Positions 12,148 to 23,801 of a stretch of 64,000 bases of DNA are shown here, piece by piece. A program made the translations under genes and the position numbers. Positions within the stretch are counted from its first letter, which is position 1. Each line of letters begins with the position of its first letter. Origin of the DNA: Sipunculus nudus (taxonomy: Eukaryota; Annelida; Sipuncula; Golfingiida; Sipunculidae); the NCBI GenBank assembly GCA_026874595.1, contig CM049322.1, forward strand, positions 30,877,340 to 30,941,339, written 5' to 3'. The notes under the pieces are model-generated. The model was not told the origin of the DNA. It saw nothing but the letters and a program-made list of their open reading frames with translations, and ran no database searches.

Positions 12148-14020
12148 GTTAATTCTATTACTGCTTGCTTGTGAAAATTTTTAAGAGAGGTTGCGATTTT
12201 GGTTACATCACATATATTTGAACGGAATGCCTTTGAGCCTTTCTTGTTTAGATGGAGTTTGTCAGATTTTAGTGTAAATGGACCAAGGTTATCATTCATT
12301 AGCAGAGTCCATCCGTTTTTTTCAGCGTAGATTTCTAGTGCGGCATTCAGAAGTCTTATTCTTTTAGAGTATATCTTAGAGGGTCTGCTAATCACTGTGC
12401 TAATTGTGACGTGCTTAATACTAGGATTCTGTTTTATAATTGGCATAATCTTACGGAACTTACGAATGCTAGTGTGTGCATTTTCTTTGCTTACATGATT
12501 TGTACCGATGTGTATGAGAAGATGGTCAGATTTGACTTGCTTGATCCTATCAATAGCATGATCAAAAGTAAACACACTTGAGTCCACATGCACATTGACT
12601 TTGGTTTCATCGGAGAGGTCAGAAGAGTTCAAGTTCTTTGTCATTGAGTCCCCCAGGACAGTTACGTAAGAGGATTGGCAGGGCCTTGTTTTGTGTTGTT
12701 TGTGTTCGTGTGAAGGCTTGGGCGTAGAGTTCCCTGATTTCTTCTGAGCTCTGTTTACATGGCATGTTGCTGGGTTTACATTGGAGTCGTTGTGTACTTC
12801 TGTGGAAGCGTCTGTGCTAGGACACGCGTTTACGTCTCGGAAGCTGATAGTTGAGGCTGTTACAGACGAATCTTCACTCGTTGGATTTGATAGTGTGGAG
12901 TTTAGAAGAGTAATGGGTGTACTGGTATTCAGCGTAGTCTGTGTTGAGGTGGTCTTGATTTTTGGAGTTGAGGGTGGATCATTTACTGGTGATGACGAAA
13001 GGCAGTTTGTTGTTACGTTACATTTGCATTGACAGCATCGTGTTGAGTTCGATGGAGTGATACATTCCATGAAGGCATTAATCTGAGTTTGAAGGGTTAT
13101 GTTTATCTCAATTAGCGACTCAAGGCGGGTAGCAAGGAGGTTGATTTTGTGAGGATAGTTTCTGCACGTTATACATGTCCAGATGCCAAGAGTTCCACTA
13201 TCCTCTCCTACACATACCAGCTCATACAGATGCAGCATCGAACCATAGATTCATCAGCAAACTTGCGATCATATACACAGTCCCTAGAGCAATATGATTC
13301 TTCTTGATCTTTGGTTTCAAGGTTGCGTTTTGATTGCACTTTAAATGATGTTCTTTTTTTTGTATTACGTGTCTGACGTTCACATGTAGCTTTATCAGGT
13401 GTTAGTTTATCACAGTTTGATTTTGTGTTCACCTCATTGTATGAATTAGGAGAGCAATGGGTGTTATCATTCAGCTCAACGTGTGAAATAGGGGAGCAAT
13501 GGGTGTTATCATTCAGCTCAGCGTGTGACATTACACTAATATCCAGAGGTGATGGAGGCGTCGTAAAGGCTGGCGATAATGGAGAGTCTTGAGGTATTGA
13601 TAAGTTTATTTCAGGTAATGGACTCATTGAGTTGGAATTTTGAGGGGTCTTCTGGAAAAGATCCCCCAGGATGTTGTCTGTTGTAGTTGACCCTTTGTTC
13701 TCAATTGGGGATGAAGCGATGACCGCAACACTGGTTTCACTCAATCTGGTTTGTACTCTGTTGTTTATACCATTAGATATGAATAACGCTTTGCATGAAA
13801 GTACAGGTTTTGGTATTGACGGGATTATATTGGCAAGTTCTGCCTGGATTGCTGACTTGCATTTTGTTTTCCTGAATTTGTTTAGGTCACACTTTTTCAT
13901 ATTATGAACAGTGGTATTCCAGTTATTTGTGACGTCTCTGATGGCTTACTCTTTTTCTTTTGTCGGCACAGGCAAGCTATCGAGCAGCATGTTAGATTGT
14001 TGAATCAGTTTGTCAGACAT
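12144..14020 (-). pseudogene. LINE ORF1: PHD finger plus SGNH esterase, broken
   Basis: The likely start is the ATG at 14,020. An in-frame TAA at 13,948-13,946 and a frameshift near 13,238-13,208 split the frame. The middle is Ser/Thr/Pro-rich with a short internal repeat (CSPxSHxELNDNTH twice, about 13,440-13,530). A PHD-like zinc finger spans the frameshift: C-x3-C, CCIC, then CITC, about 13,285-13,160. The C-terminal half is an SGNH hydrolase: GDSM (block I), HIGTN (block III) and DKLHLNKKG (block V Asp/His). In this family ORF1 binds RNA and the esterase may act on membranes or acyl groups; the exact role is unsettled. Confidence 0.85.
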
Positions 14021-14463
14021 GATTTCTTTTGCGTATACACTAATATGAGTTCTATAAAATGTCTTAGTGACTGTTTATAGGAAGATGAGAGAACAGGACG
14101 CGGGGTTTGTTTACAGTTTCCAGGGGCGACGTCTTGAATGTTATGATAGATACACTTACTTTTCCGTCGCTGAAATATCACTCAAACATCCCCACAACAC
14201 AGTGTAGGGGAATGCATGGAATATCACAGTTTGTCTTCTAAAATATGTGCATGTAAAATCCGTTTAAGAGCGTAAAATCTATTAAAATCCAAGTAAAAAT
14301 GTGAGCACTGAGAAGTTCGTTCTCGTACGCCCGAGTCTGCGCAGTACGAAATTAGGTACGAAGAAGGTCGTTTAAAAAAACTCTGGTCAGCTTCGGATCT
14401 ACTTTAATATATAGCGTTTGTCCTTGTAGATTAACTGACACTGTGTTTTCTGTTTTGTTACAG

Positions 14464-14484
14464 AATGCCTCATTACAGGTGGAA
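14464..14484 (+). other. Candidate 21-nt micro-exon
   Basis: Flanked by a strong polypyrimidine tract plus CAG (14,440-14,463) and a consensus GTAAGT donor at 14,485. It is in phase 0 at both ends and reads NASLQVE with one glycosylation sequon. It would join in frame to the candidate exon ending at 7,038. No further exons could be recognised. Confidence 0.25.
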
Positions 14485-14499
14485 GTAAGTACATTTTAA

Positions 14500-16960
14500 A
14501 GTGATTAGAGGTGACATTAATTGATAAGTTACTACTTTTGAACATATCGAAATTAAGATTTAAGTATTATTTTTGAACAAAAAACATTGTTATGTTAAAC
14601 CATGACAAAGTTTTATTTATATTGACAAAAATTTATATAACAGAAGAGAAGAATTCTGTATTATTTATATAAAAAGAACCTGAATTAATTCAATTTACTA
14701 AGCAAGGAATCTTATTGAAGACAAATTATGTCTTGTCATTTCAAAATTGAGTATTCAACTGTAAGAAATAACAGCAGGGTATTAAATATGAATGATAAGA
14801 ATAAGAATATTTGCCTGTCCGGTTTTCTCTATTTTTACCTTTTTTATTGTACCATATTTGAGCGATTCCGAGACATTTCTGACAGATACCAAATATAAAG
14901 ACTACTGTTCCATACTTTTAATTTATTGCTCAGAACCATTTATTAGACATCATATTTCATCAATATACCATCATTAATGTTAGTTGGTATTTGACATGAC
15001 AAATAAGAAAATTAGTCACTGTACATTGTTATATGTAGGGTGTTGATGAATACAAAAATATATAATTTAATGGTACTTTTGTAGGAAAATAATTAAGCTT
15101 TATACTCCCGTGAATATAAAAAGGTTGAAGTGATGATTTGCTACGTATTGTGGCATTATACCTATTGCACTATCATTTCAGACACATAGACATTTCACTT
15201 GTCGAATGACATTTGGGCTGCTCCAGTCATTAACGTTCACTTCGAGGTTTTTTAACACAGTATTTTTATTATCAAGAGTAGATGCAATAATTATATTTTA
15301 TGTATGTAAATGCATTTGGATAATTCCACTTGGCAGTACTTGGATATGATATTTTTCATTATTACTACAAATATTCCTCGTATAATAATGTCAGAATTTA
15401 ATGTCATATACATGCGAAACGTGCTTGTATCACAGAAAAATTTGAGTAGGTATGCAAAACTTTTTAATAGGCATGTGCTAGTTAAAAGTTATACAAGAAA
15501 AATGCTGATGTACTGCATTTCTCAAGTATATTCTAACTGTTTGCTTATGTACAATTCCTAGTGCTACCTGATGGTAATTGTCAGTTTCTCTTTCGAGCCC
15601 AGCAATATGGTCATCACTTATAAATTGTTGCCAGATTGTAGATGGTGTATGTCACTACAGTTTTACCTTTTGTACTTGATGAAGCGTTAATTGAAGCGGG
15701 AGGTTTGTCCTGTGCAAAAAGCGATTAGTGTCCACGCAAAAAAAAAAATAATTTTTTTTTGAAAACTATATTGAAAGGTTTCGAAGTAAAAAAAGCTTTA
15801 CAAAATAATTCTAGAGATACATTATGAGGATTGAAAGATAGGAGGATAGGTAGATTGAAAAGTTGTTTTACGCCTTAATAAGAGGTGATTATAGCATATA
15901 TTAGGTAGATAGACAGAAAAAGTATAGAAACAAATTATGATAACTGGAAAGGTTGGTTAGATGTCAGGGGTATGTTCCGAGTGACGTTTGTAATATAGCT
16001 CAACTTGTAAATACAGTGTCAAGTGCCTGTGTCAAGATATCTGGTTGGAGAATGATGACATTATATGTGATTACCTTTGTGGCTACTCTAGACCGTTAGA
16101 TACCATATATCCCATGGTTTTATTTATGATTTTACGATATTGGTCAAAGGCATGGGATGTTAGGAACGTAGGGAGACTCGGGCGTTCGTTTCACATATAT
16201 AAACTAGGTCTGTCTTAGCGGCACCATTCGGACTCTTGTTATTCTAAATCATAAAGCCCCGTTCCTGTCAATATTATTCAATAGTGATAGAATTCTAAAT
16301 ATGGCTCTGCCATTTATTCATAAAATTACATGAAAATGAAACTGCTCTTATCCTTAGTCGTCAATGAATGATGTTAACTCTATAAATGTTTTAAGTCTCT
16401 TTCCGTATGTAGTATGAAAGATCCTTGTACCCTCGTATCCTCACGCGTTGCATGGTTCCCTCCTTCCCCTGGAAGCCTTGTAACAATATTTTTCCTTTGC
16501 AACCTGCAATAAGGCAGTAGTAATTAAGTTTTGAACAACACCAGTCCCCGGAACCTTCCCTCCTGTTCATACGGCTCAGGTGGAGAATGGGAGATAGACT
16601 TACGTACCGATGCTGACTTTTTACCCAGTCATTTAGGCGACACTGGAAAAAATAATGAATAGACAATTAAAAAAAAAACAACCTGCTGGATTACAGAATA
16701 CTGACTTCACAAAACCGCATTTCAACTGTATCCTGGAGAAAGAAAAGAAAAATAACTACAAATGTACCATCTGTCTAAACCAATGGCTGTGTATAAGAAC
16801 CAAATTGATGCCTAATCCAATGAACAAGTCAACAACTGGGGTATACGTATTATTTTAATACAATAAAAATGCAATAACAACTAGAAATATGCACACATAA
16901 CGTGCAGACTTCCGCCCAGACAGCTCAAAATTCAATATGGGATTGTCCGTGAATAACTTT
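14500..16960. other. Intergenic or intronic, no gene recognised
   Basis: AT-rich DNA. Several short frames occur but none has a recognisable domain or sensible composition. Confidence 0.4.
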
Positions 16961-16969
16961 TTGAGTAAT

Positions 16970-17045
16970 GTTGATAACAGACAGACAGACTAACCAACGC
17001 CGCCAAAAAAATAACCACGGCCGCTTCGCGGAGATAATTAACAAG
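16970..17045 (+). repeat. GACA tract with GC hairpin, likely Helentron-like right end
   Basis: ACAGACAGACAGAC is followed at 17,020-17,035 by the GC-rich palindromic CGGCCGCTTCGCGG, the same order (tetranucleotide tract, then short GC hairpin) seen at 61,085-61,176. Confidence 0.35.
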
Positions 17046-17379
17046 CACTCCGTAACCCGATTTTTCGTTAGCCAAACCAGCCAAAAGACGCCATGCAAAA
17101 TAACATTTACAAGTAAAATGAGATAAATTCAGTTAAGAATGGAAAATCTCAAACACTGCTCCCACAATATAGTATTTTTTTCGATTAACAACATGAGTTC
17201 GACGCCATCATTGCGTTCGTGGTGATAAATATCTAAATATCATAGATATAACGAAGGTATATAGAAGCCATATACCATGAAAATAATTTTAAGAACTTAT
17301 AACCATCGATCTCACGGAAAAATAGATATCAACATAGCTGTAAACCAATAAATGTCTAGCATATGGTGGACGTGTAACT

Positions 17380-18540
17380 GGTCTCAGTTACCAGTTGTGA
17401 CCTTCAAAATGTTTTCAAAGAGTCATGAGGTCTTTGTTTAGGGCTGAATTAAATTTTTGACTTTTTTTTTAGTAACATTCTTTTAGGGGAGTTATAATGG
17501 ATTCTGGGATCGATGGGAATTATAGTGGACGATATGTTTAAACTCAATTTAGGACAACAGACAAACAGACAGACATACTGACAAAGTGAAAGTTGATGAC
17601 TGGGCCAGATGGAGGGCAGATGACCTGGCCAGATGACATAGAGGACAAAGAGGAATAAAATGAACCAATGTTGTGAAAAAGACGACACAATGACAAAGTT
17701 ATGAGGAAAATAAGATTTTGATATGTTTTGAAAACCTTGACCTGAACTTTAACCTATTGAAATAATTCACATACCCTTTCAAGAAATCGTTCCAATATAC
17801 TTTATGTTTAAGTTTTAAAAGGATTCCTGCAAACTGTGGCCTGGTGGATACTAATTTTAGGACGCAAGAACCCGCAAGCTGGCAAAATTGAGGACATAAA
17901 AAATGACGCATCGGGGATAAAAAATAAATAGGTAAGCTGATGGAGAACTCTATGAGAGATAAAATGAGCTATATTTTATATAGGTAGGGTTTATAATTTT
18001 GGAAATATGGCTAACTAATGATATCTTGTAATGATTCGAGTGCAGCGCCCCCTAGAGGCTATTTTCGGAAAATAAAAAATTACTCCCGAGATTTTAGTAT
18101 AAGATATAAGATGTACCAGTTTTAAAGGATTCCTGCAAAACTATGGCATGTACAAAGCTAATTGTAAGACGAAAGAACCAGCAAGCAGGCGGAATTGAGG
18201 ACAACTGACTAACAGACAGACATACTGACAAAGTGATGCAAAGTTGAGACCAGGCATCTAAACCAGATTCCGAGGATGACCCAGAAACTGAGCCTAGGTT
18301 TGTGAAGATAGGACTATTATTGACGAAGTTATGACGAAATAATTTCGTCGTTTTTTGATAACCTTGACCTTTGACCTATATTGACAAAAAACAATAGACA
18401 GCTAGGGATAATGGTTCTTTATCAACTGTGTGAGATTGAAAAGCGATTGCTGCAAAATTGTGGCCTGTAAAGAGGACAAAGAAAAACAAAACAAAGAAAT
18501 TAGACGACCATGGGTCGAGCTCTTGCCGGAATGGAAAAAA
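17380..18540 (+). repeat. Interspersed repeat family R, two adjacent copies
   Basis: Shared text includes 'gacagacatactgacaaagt', 'gtgcagcgccccctagagg' (18,041) and 'ccttgacctttgaccta' (18,362), all of which recur at 25.3-28.9 kb. It has no coding capacity. It carries a perfect DR1-type TGACCT-T-TGACCT at 18,365-18,377. Confidence 0.65.
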
Positions 18541-19690
18541 TACAGACAGACAGGAAGACAGAGAAACTATTGGATTTGTGAAATAAATAATAATTTTATA
18601 AAAAAAATAAATAATTTTGTGAGTTTGTCCCGGTGCGTGTTCTCAGAGGAAATATGTGAGGAAGCGTGAAACAAATGTTTGGCGTATTTTGGGGCCGGTG
18701 TATATATTTTAGGAAATAAATAAATATATATATATATTTATATTAATAAAATATATTTTGCGGGGGGGGGAGTCTATGAGAGCGGTAAATTATTTATTTT
18801 CTGGGCTTGGAAATAAGTGTTTGTGGTGATTTTTTTGTTGCGGAATATTCCGTGGCATTGGAAAGTAAGAATGTAAGTATATTAATTTTTTAAATATTTT
18901 TGTCCAAATATCGGGGTTCTTTTTTCACCCGGAGAGATTTGATAGGCCTTTTGAAGGCCTAGGCTATTTTCGTGGCCCCTCGACAATGCAAGAGCCAGGA
19001 AAATGTAGTATTTCTGAGTATTAAAAATGAGACATTATATACAATATCTCCTGTTATTATTAATAGCTATCCAATGCAGGACAATTCCTCTGTTGACAGA
19101 AATAAATACAAGTCCAACTGAATCCTTGGCAGTACTTCTATTCTTGACTGCTGGAAATAAGAAAAGGCAAACAAACTTGTATGTGTGAAATTTAAAGAAA
19201 AGATAAATGTACAATGAAATTGAAGAGACGAACGTCCACATTGCCAAAATGCAAGCGAAGCCGCCTTCGGGTTACGACGGAGACGTGACCTCTGGGTAAC
19301 GGAGACATGACCTCTCATTCCTTAAAAAAAGGTGGCCTGAGGGCATCTTTAAGCTAAATGAGGGCTTAAATTAGGGCCGTCTTAAAGAATCAAATTGGCC
19401 GGTCAGCCTGCGTCCGGGAATAAAAACATTCCTAGAGGTCCTTCCCATTATGGTGTAGCTGCTTATTTATTCTTTGAAGAAATTGGGCTCGGACAACATG
19501 CACTCGCACAATTTAAAGATATGAAACAGCACTGTTTTACTGGAAAAAATTTAGAGTCAAAACCTTCAAATTATCAGGACTGCATATTATTGTTATTATA
19601 TATAAAGCTATAGGAAGAATTGACTGCTGTTTAAAGTGAAGAACCCACAGGATGTGATTGACACTCTCAAAAATCAAACACTCATGAGGT
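18540..19690. other. No gene recognised; TA-rich and G-run sequence
   Basis: Contains a TA-rich tract (18,720-18,755) and a G-run (18,763-18,771). I see no ORF1 for the adjacent Tx1-type LINE here. Confidence 0.4.
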
Positions 19691-19692
19691 GC

Positions 19693-19721
19693 AAGGGGTC
19701 AGTACAAGATACTGACCCCTT
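19693..19721. other. Perfect 12-bp stem, 5-nt loop hairpin
   Basis: AAGGGGTCAGTA, loop CAAGA, then TACTGACCCCTT. It lies about 300 bp upstream of the LINE ORF2 start, so it may belong to that element's leader. Confidence 0.7.
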
Positions 19722-20024
19722 CCATGCAGTTTCACTGCTCTGATTCGACAGACCAGGAATCGCCAGGGCAAGAGAGTTTTACCCCAGAGTCCTTAGCTGC
19801 CTGTGATTGGCCATGGGACATCTCTACATTGACTGACAATCAGTGTTGATGCTCCACCCCTCGCCAACTGAGGTTCAGTTCAAAGGGCAAATATGCTACA
19901 ATGGATTAACTTTAATGTGTTTATTTGTAGATTTTTGTGAAACTGTACTATTGAAATTTCATGTGAGTACTATAATGCAAAATATTGTGCTTAAAGTTAA
20001 GTCTTTAATAGAGATAATAATATC

Positions 20025-23000
20025 ATGACTGGTTTTTCAGTCATTACCCTAAATGTGAGAGGTCTACGTGGGTACAGAAAAAGGAGAAAGATTTTTCATT
20101 GGTTGCTTGATCATGGTGGAAATCGGAGTTTGATATTTTTACAAGAGGTGCATAGTTTAAAAAGCGATGAAGATATTTGGAGGAAAGATTGGCAGGGGCT
20201 ACACTTTTATTCACATGGGTCAAACCAATCGAGGGGTGTAGCTGTATTAGTTGGTAAACAAGTTGATATTTCTGAGATAAGCTTCCATACAGACAACGAA
20301 GGGCGCACTGTTTATCTAAAAGCAAATTTTCAAGGACAATCTTTCTTGTTTATAAATACTTACGCTCCAAACACCGAAACTGAACAAGTACGCTATTTTC
20401 ATGAAATGGCCGAAAAACTAAAGCTTATTGAGTTGGAGCCACATACTAATATAATCTGGTGCGGTGATTTTAATTTATGTTTTGATAAAATTGATACGCA
20501 GGGTGGGAATTACCAGCCAAAGTTGAAGTCCATTGAGAGTGTTCAAGGCTTCATACAAACATATGGATTAATTGATATATGGAGATTAAGGAATCCCTCT
20601 TATTCGAATTTCAGTTGGAGTAGTAAAAAACATACTATAAATAGAAGGCTTGATTATATTCTAATCTCCAGTAATTTGAATAATCAGGTCATACAGGTTA
20701 ATATAATTCCAGCAATTTTAACAGATCACTCGGCAGTGAAATGTGACTTCAAATCGCCAAGTGGTTGTAAACATGGCCCGTCCTTCTGGAAATTAAATTT
20801 GTCCCTCCTGGAAGATCCAGTTTTTGTGTCATCAATGCGAGAAAACATAAAAAAGTGGAAAGAGCATTATGAAAACAAAGATAGGGAAACAAAATGGTGG
20901 GAATATCTAAAGTTTAAAATAAGAGAATATTCAATCTCATATTCTAAAAGAAAATGTAGACGTGAAAAGCTTATACTGAAAAACCTAGAGAAAAGTTTAA
21001 AGGATGTAAAATTCAACTTGCATAACAGTAATAATCAAACGGAGATCGATCAAATATCTCGAGAAATAGATAAGCATTATGAGAGAATAGTCGATTGCTC
21101 CATGATAAGGTCTAGAATCACATGGTTTGAAGAAGGGGAGCGTAATTCAAAGTACTTTATGAATTTGGAAAGAAAAAACAAAAGCAAAACAACCATAAGA
21201 AAATTATTGTGTAATGGGAAAGATATAACAGATCAGCGTAAAATTATGATAGAACTGAAAAGATTTTATGAAGAAAAGTACACCTGTACTGGTACCTTTT
21301 CAAAACAAGAGTGTACACAACTTCTGTCAGAGTATGATACTCCAGTCCTATCAGATATGCAAGCAGCTAGTTGTGATGGAATGATCTCAGAAAAAGAAGT
21401 CCTATCAACATTGAAACAAATGAAAAATAATAAAACTCCCGGGAATGATGGATTGCCAAAAGAATTCTATATAAAATTTTTTGATCTCGTCGGAAAGGAT
21501 CTCGTTAATTGTTTAAACAGATGTTTTGAGGAGGGTAAGCTAACTACAAGTCAAAGGCAAGCAGTGGTTACTTTGATAGAAAAACCAGGTAAAGATAATC
21601 GTTTAATCTCATCATGGCGACCAATTAGTTTGTTAAATGTCGATTATAAGATATTGAGTAAAATTTTAGCAGAGCGCGTAAAAGCTGTTCTTCCTCATCT
21701 TATTAATGAGGACCAAACGGCCTTTGTTCCCGGGAGAAACATTTGTGAAACGAACCGTTTAATTTGTGATATCTTAGATTACTGTATCAAAGAAAATAAA
21801 CCTAATATCTTGTTTGCCGTTGATTTTGCTGCTGCTTTCGACTCCATAGATCATAACTATATGTTCAGTGTTTTGGAAAAGTTTGGCTTCCAGACAGATT
21901 TTATTAAATGGATACAACTTCTTCATAACGATATCCAAAGCTGTATTATAAATAACGGTTACACTACAGGATATGTCAGTGTAGCAAAAGGTACCAGACA
22001 AGGAGACCCCCTGGCGCCATATTTGTTTGTCATGGCAATTGAAATCCTAGCAATAATGGTACGTAAATCTGTGTCTATCAAAGGGATTAATATTAACGGC
22101 TTTGAAATTAAACAGTGTATGTATGCAGACGATACCACATTTTTTCTGAAAGACATAGACTCAATGGTTGCATTATGCTCAGTGTTGGATAAATTTGCGC
22201 AGCTTTCGTCTATTAAGATAAATTATGAAAAATGTGAAGCAGCATGGACAACGAAGCAACCTGTGTATAATAAAATGGAACGTTTTAAATGGATAGACCT
22301 TAATACCGAAGCACTAAAAATATTAGGGATATGGCATACACATGATAAAAATCTTTCCAATGTATTAAATTTTACTAAAATATTGGAACAGTTAAAGACA
22401 CTTCTAAATGTATGGAGACAGAGGCCTTTAACCATATTTGGTAAAAATGTGATCTTAAAATCCTTAAGCATTTCAAAAATAATATACGTAACAAACATTC
22501 TGGAACCACCCAGAGAATTCGTTAAGACTGTAAAAAATGTCATGGTTGATTTCATATGGCATGGAAGGAAACCGAAAATAAAATATAATGTCCTTATCAA
22601 TAACTATGGGAACGGTGGCTTGAGGCTGCCTGATATTAATACAATAATAGAAACTCAAAGATTTATGTGGATGAAGAAAATCATCACAGGTGACACGAGA
22701 AAGTATGCAATAATACCCAATCTTTATTTAAAACGCGTTGGTGGAATGAAAAATATCAGAGGTAACTTGGATCCTGAAATTCTAAAAATAGGAATGTCAT
22801 CTTTTTATTTACGTTGCCTTGATGTATGGCACTCTGTTACTTCCGGGGAACCATTAAGTAAAGAAACAGTCTTGACACAACATCTATGGAATAATAGATA
22901 CATCAAGGTAGGAGGTAAATCAGCCTATTATTATTTTCTTGATATTCTTGGTATAAAGTATGTTCGTGATTTGTACAATGACAGAGGTGAAAAAAGAAAA

Positions 23001-23801
23001 TTTGAGGAAGTTGTAGCAAAAAACAGTTATGCTTACAACAAATACTATATCCACTGGATAGCTCTGCAAAGGGCTATACCACAAAAATGGTTTCAGGATA
23101 ATGATTTTAACAGATATATTGAGGTTAATAGTTCTTCTGTATTAAATAATGTATTTATATCCTACAGTGACGTTGTTCTAGATTTGGACAAACTCACATT
23201 CAGAAGTGTCTACAACAAAATAATATCATGTAAAACTTCTGAACCAATCTTCAAAATAAAGTTACCAAACCTGTATAAAGACTTTAACTTGAAACGAGCA
23301 ATTAATTACGTTTATAAGACCACTCTAGACATGTATCTAAGGCAATTCCAGTTTAGAATTCTGCATAACATCCTTTCTGTTAACGAAAATCTATTTAGAT
23401 GGAGGATAACAGACACAAACAGATGTTCTTATTGTTTCACTAAAAATGAATCTATTTATCATTTATTCTGTGAATGTCACATTTCCAAAAACTTTTACTT
23501 GCAAATTAAGTCTTGGGCTAAAAATTTTGGATTAGAGATGCCAAGCCTCGGTCGTCAACTTTTATACACTGGAGCAGAAAAATCAGAACATGCTGCGCTT
23601 GTAAATATGTTGATGTTGGTCTACAAGATCATGGTTTTTAGTAATAGGAATAATCTGGCACCTCTTTCATTGGATCAGTATGTGACAAAACTGACAAGAT
23701 TTGAATATCTTGAACGCAAAGTGGCGGAAAAAAGGCACAAAAGTACTATACATGAAATAAAATGGAAACCAATTCCTCATACTATACTAAACAAGAAGTG
23801 A
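20025..23801 (+). CDS. LINE ORF2p: APE endonuclease plus reverse transcriptase
   Basis: A 1258-residue protein that would nick target DNA and reverse-transcribe its own RNA there. The endonuclease (residues 1-240) keeps N10 (TLNVRGL), E41, Y113 (NTYAPN), D148/N150 (GDFNL), D210 (RRLDYIL) and D234/H235 (TDHS). The RT (about 450-760) has TPGNDGLPKEFY, SWRPISLLNVDYKI, DQTAFVPGRNI, FAAAFDS (about 600), GTRQGDPLAP and YADD (700-703). The C-terminus has a CxxC...H...C zinc knuckle (1134-1151, CSYC and HLFCEC). The RQGDPLSP-type motif and overall text place it in the L1/Tx1 group. Length is normal for ORF2. All catalytic residues are present and no stop interrupts it; activity is plausible but unproven. 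Confidence 0.95.
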   Translation: MTGFSVITLNVRGLRGYRKRRKIFHWLLDHGGNRSLIFLQEVHSLKSDEDIWRKDWQGLHFYSHGSNQSRGVAVLVGKQVDISEISFHTDNEGRTVYLKANFQGQSFLFINTYAPNTETEQVRYFHEMAEKLKLIELEPHTNIIWCGDFNLCFDKIDTQGGNYQPKLKSIESVQGFIQTYGLIDIWRLRNPSYSNFSWSSKKHTINRRLDYILISSNLNNQVIQVNIIPAILTDHSAVKCDFKSPSGCKHGPSFWKLNLSLLEDPVFVSSMRENIKKWKEHYENKDRETKWWEYLKFKIREYSISYSKRKCRREKLILKNLEKSLKDVKFNLHNSNNQTEIDQISREIDKHYERIVDCSMIRSRITWFEEGERNSKYFMNLERKNKSKTTIRKLLCNGKDITDQRKIMIELKRFYEEKYTCTGTFSKQECTQLLSEYDTPVLSDMQAASCDGMISEKEVLSTLKQMKNNKTPGNDGLPKEFYIKFFDLVGKDLVNCLNRCFEEGKLTTSQRQAVVTLIEKPGKDNRLISSWRPISLLNVDYKILSKILAERVKAVLPHLINEDQTAFVPGRNICETNRLICDILDYCIKENKPNILFAVDFAAAFDSIDHNYMFSVLEKFGFQTDFIKWIQLLHNDIQSCIINNGYTTGYVSVAKGTRQGDPLAPYLFVMAIEILAIMVRKSVSIKGININGFEIKQCMYADDTTFFLKDIDSMVALCSVLDKFAQLSSIKINYEKCEAAWTTKQPVYNKMERFKWIDLNTEALKILGIWHTHDKNLSNVLNFTKILEQLKTLLNVWRQRPLTIFGKNVILKSLSISKIIYVTNILEPPREFVKTVKNVMVDFIWHGRKPKIKYNVLINNYGNGGLRLPDINTIIETQRFMWMKKIITGDTRKYAIIPNLYLKRVGGMKNIRGNLDPEILKIGMSSFYLRCLDVWHSVTSGEPLSKETVLTQHLWNNRYIKVGGKSAYYYFLDILGIKYVRDLYNDRGEKRKFEEVVAKNSYAYNKYYIHWIALQRAIPQKWFQDNDFNRYIEVNSSSVLNNVFISYSDVVLDLDKLTFRSVYNKIISCKTSEPIFKIKLPNLYKDFNLKRAINYVYKTTLDMYLRQFQFRILHNILSVNENLFRWRITDTNRCSYCFTKNESIYHLFCECHISKNFYLQIKSWAKNFGLEMPSLGRQLLYTGAEKSEHAALVNMLMLVYKIMVFSNRNNLAPLSLDQYVTKLTRFEYLERKVAEKRHKSTIHEIKWKPIPHTILNKK

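Larger units (their letters stand above)
8910..14400 (-). mobile_element. Nearly full-length but broken CR1/L2-group LINE
   Basis: A minus-strand non-LTR retrotransposon with 5' leader (about 14,400-14,021), ORF1 (PHD plus SGNH esterase), ORF2 (endonuclease plus RT) and a 3' UTR ending in a TAAA-type short repeat (8,920-8,945). ORF1 and ORF2 meet at an ATGA overlap (12,147-12,144), a typical reinitiation arrangement. At least four nonsense codons and three or more frameshifts make this copy inactive. An esterase in ORF1 is known for CR1, L2 and related clades. I could not identify target-site duplications. Confidence 0.85.

Noticed and set aside
16391-16858. Short frames on both strands
   Set aside because: No domain, no splice context, composition like surrounding non-coding DNA.
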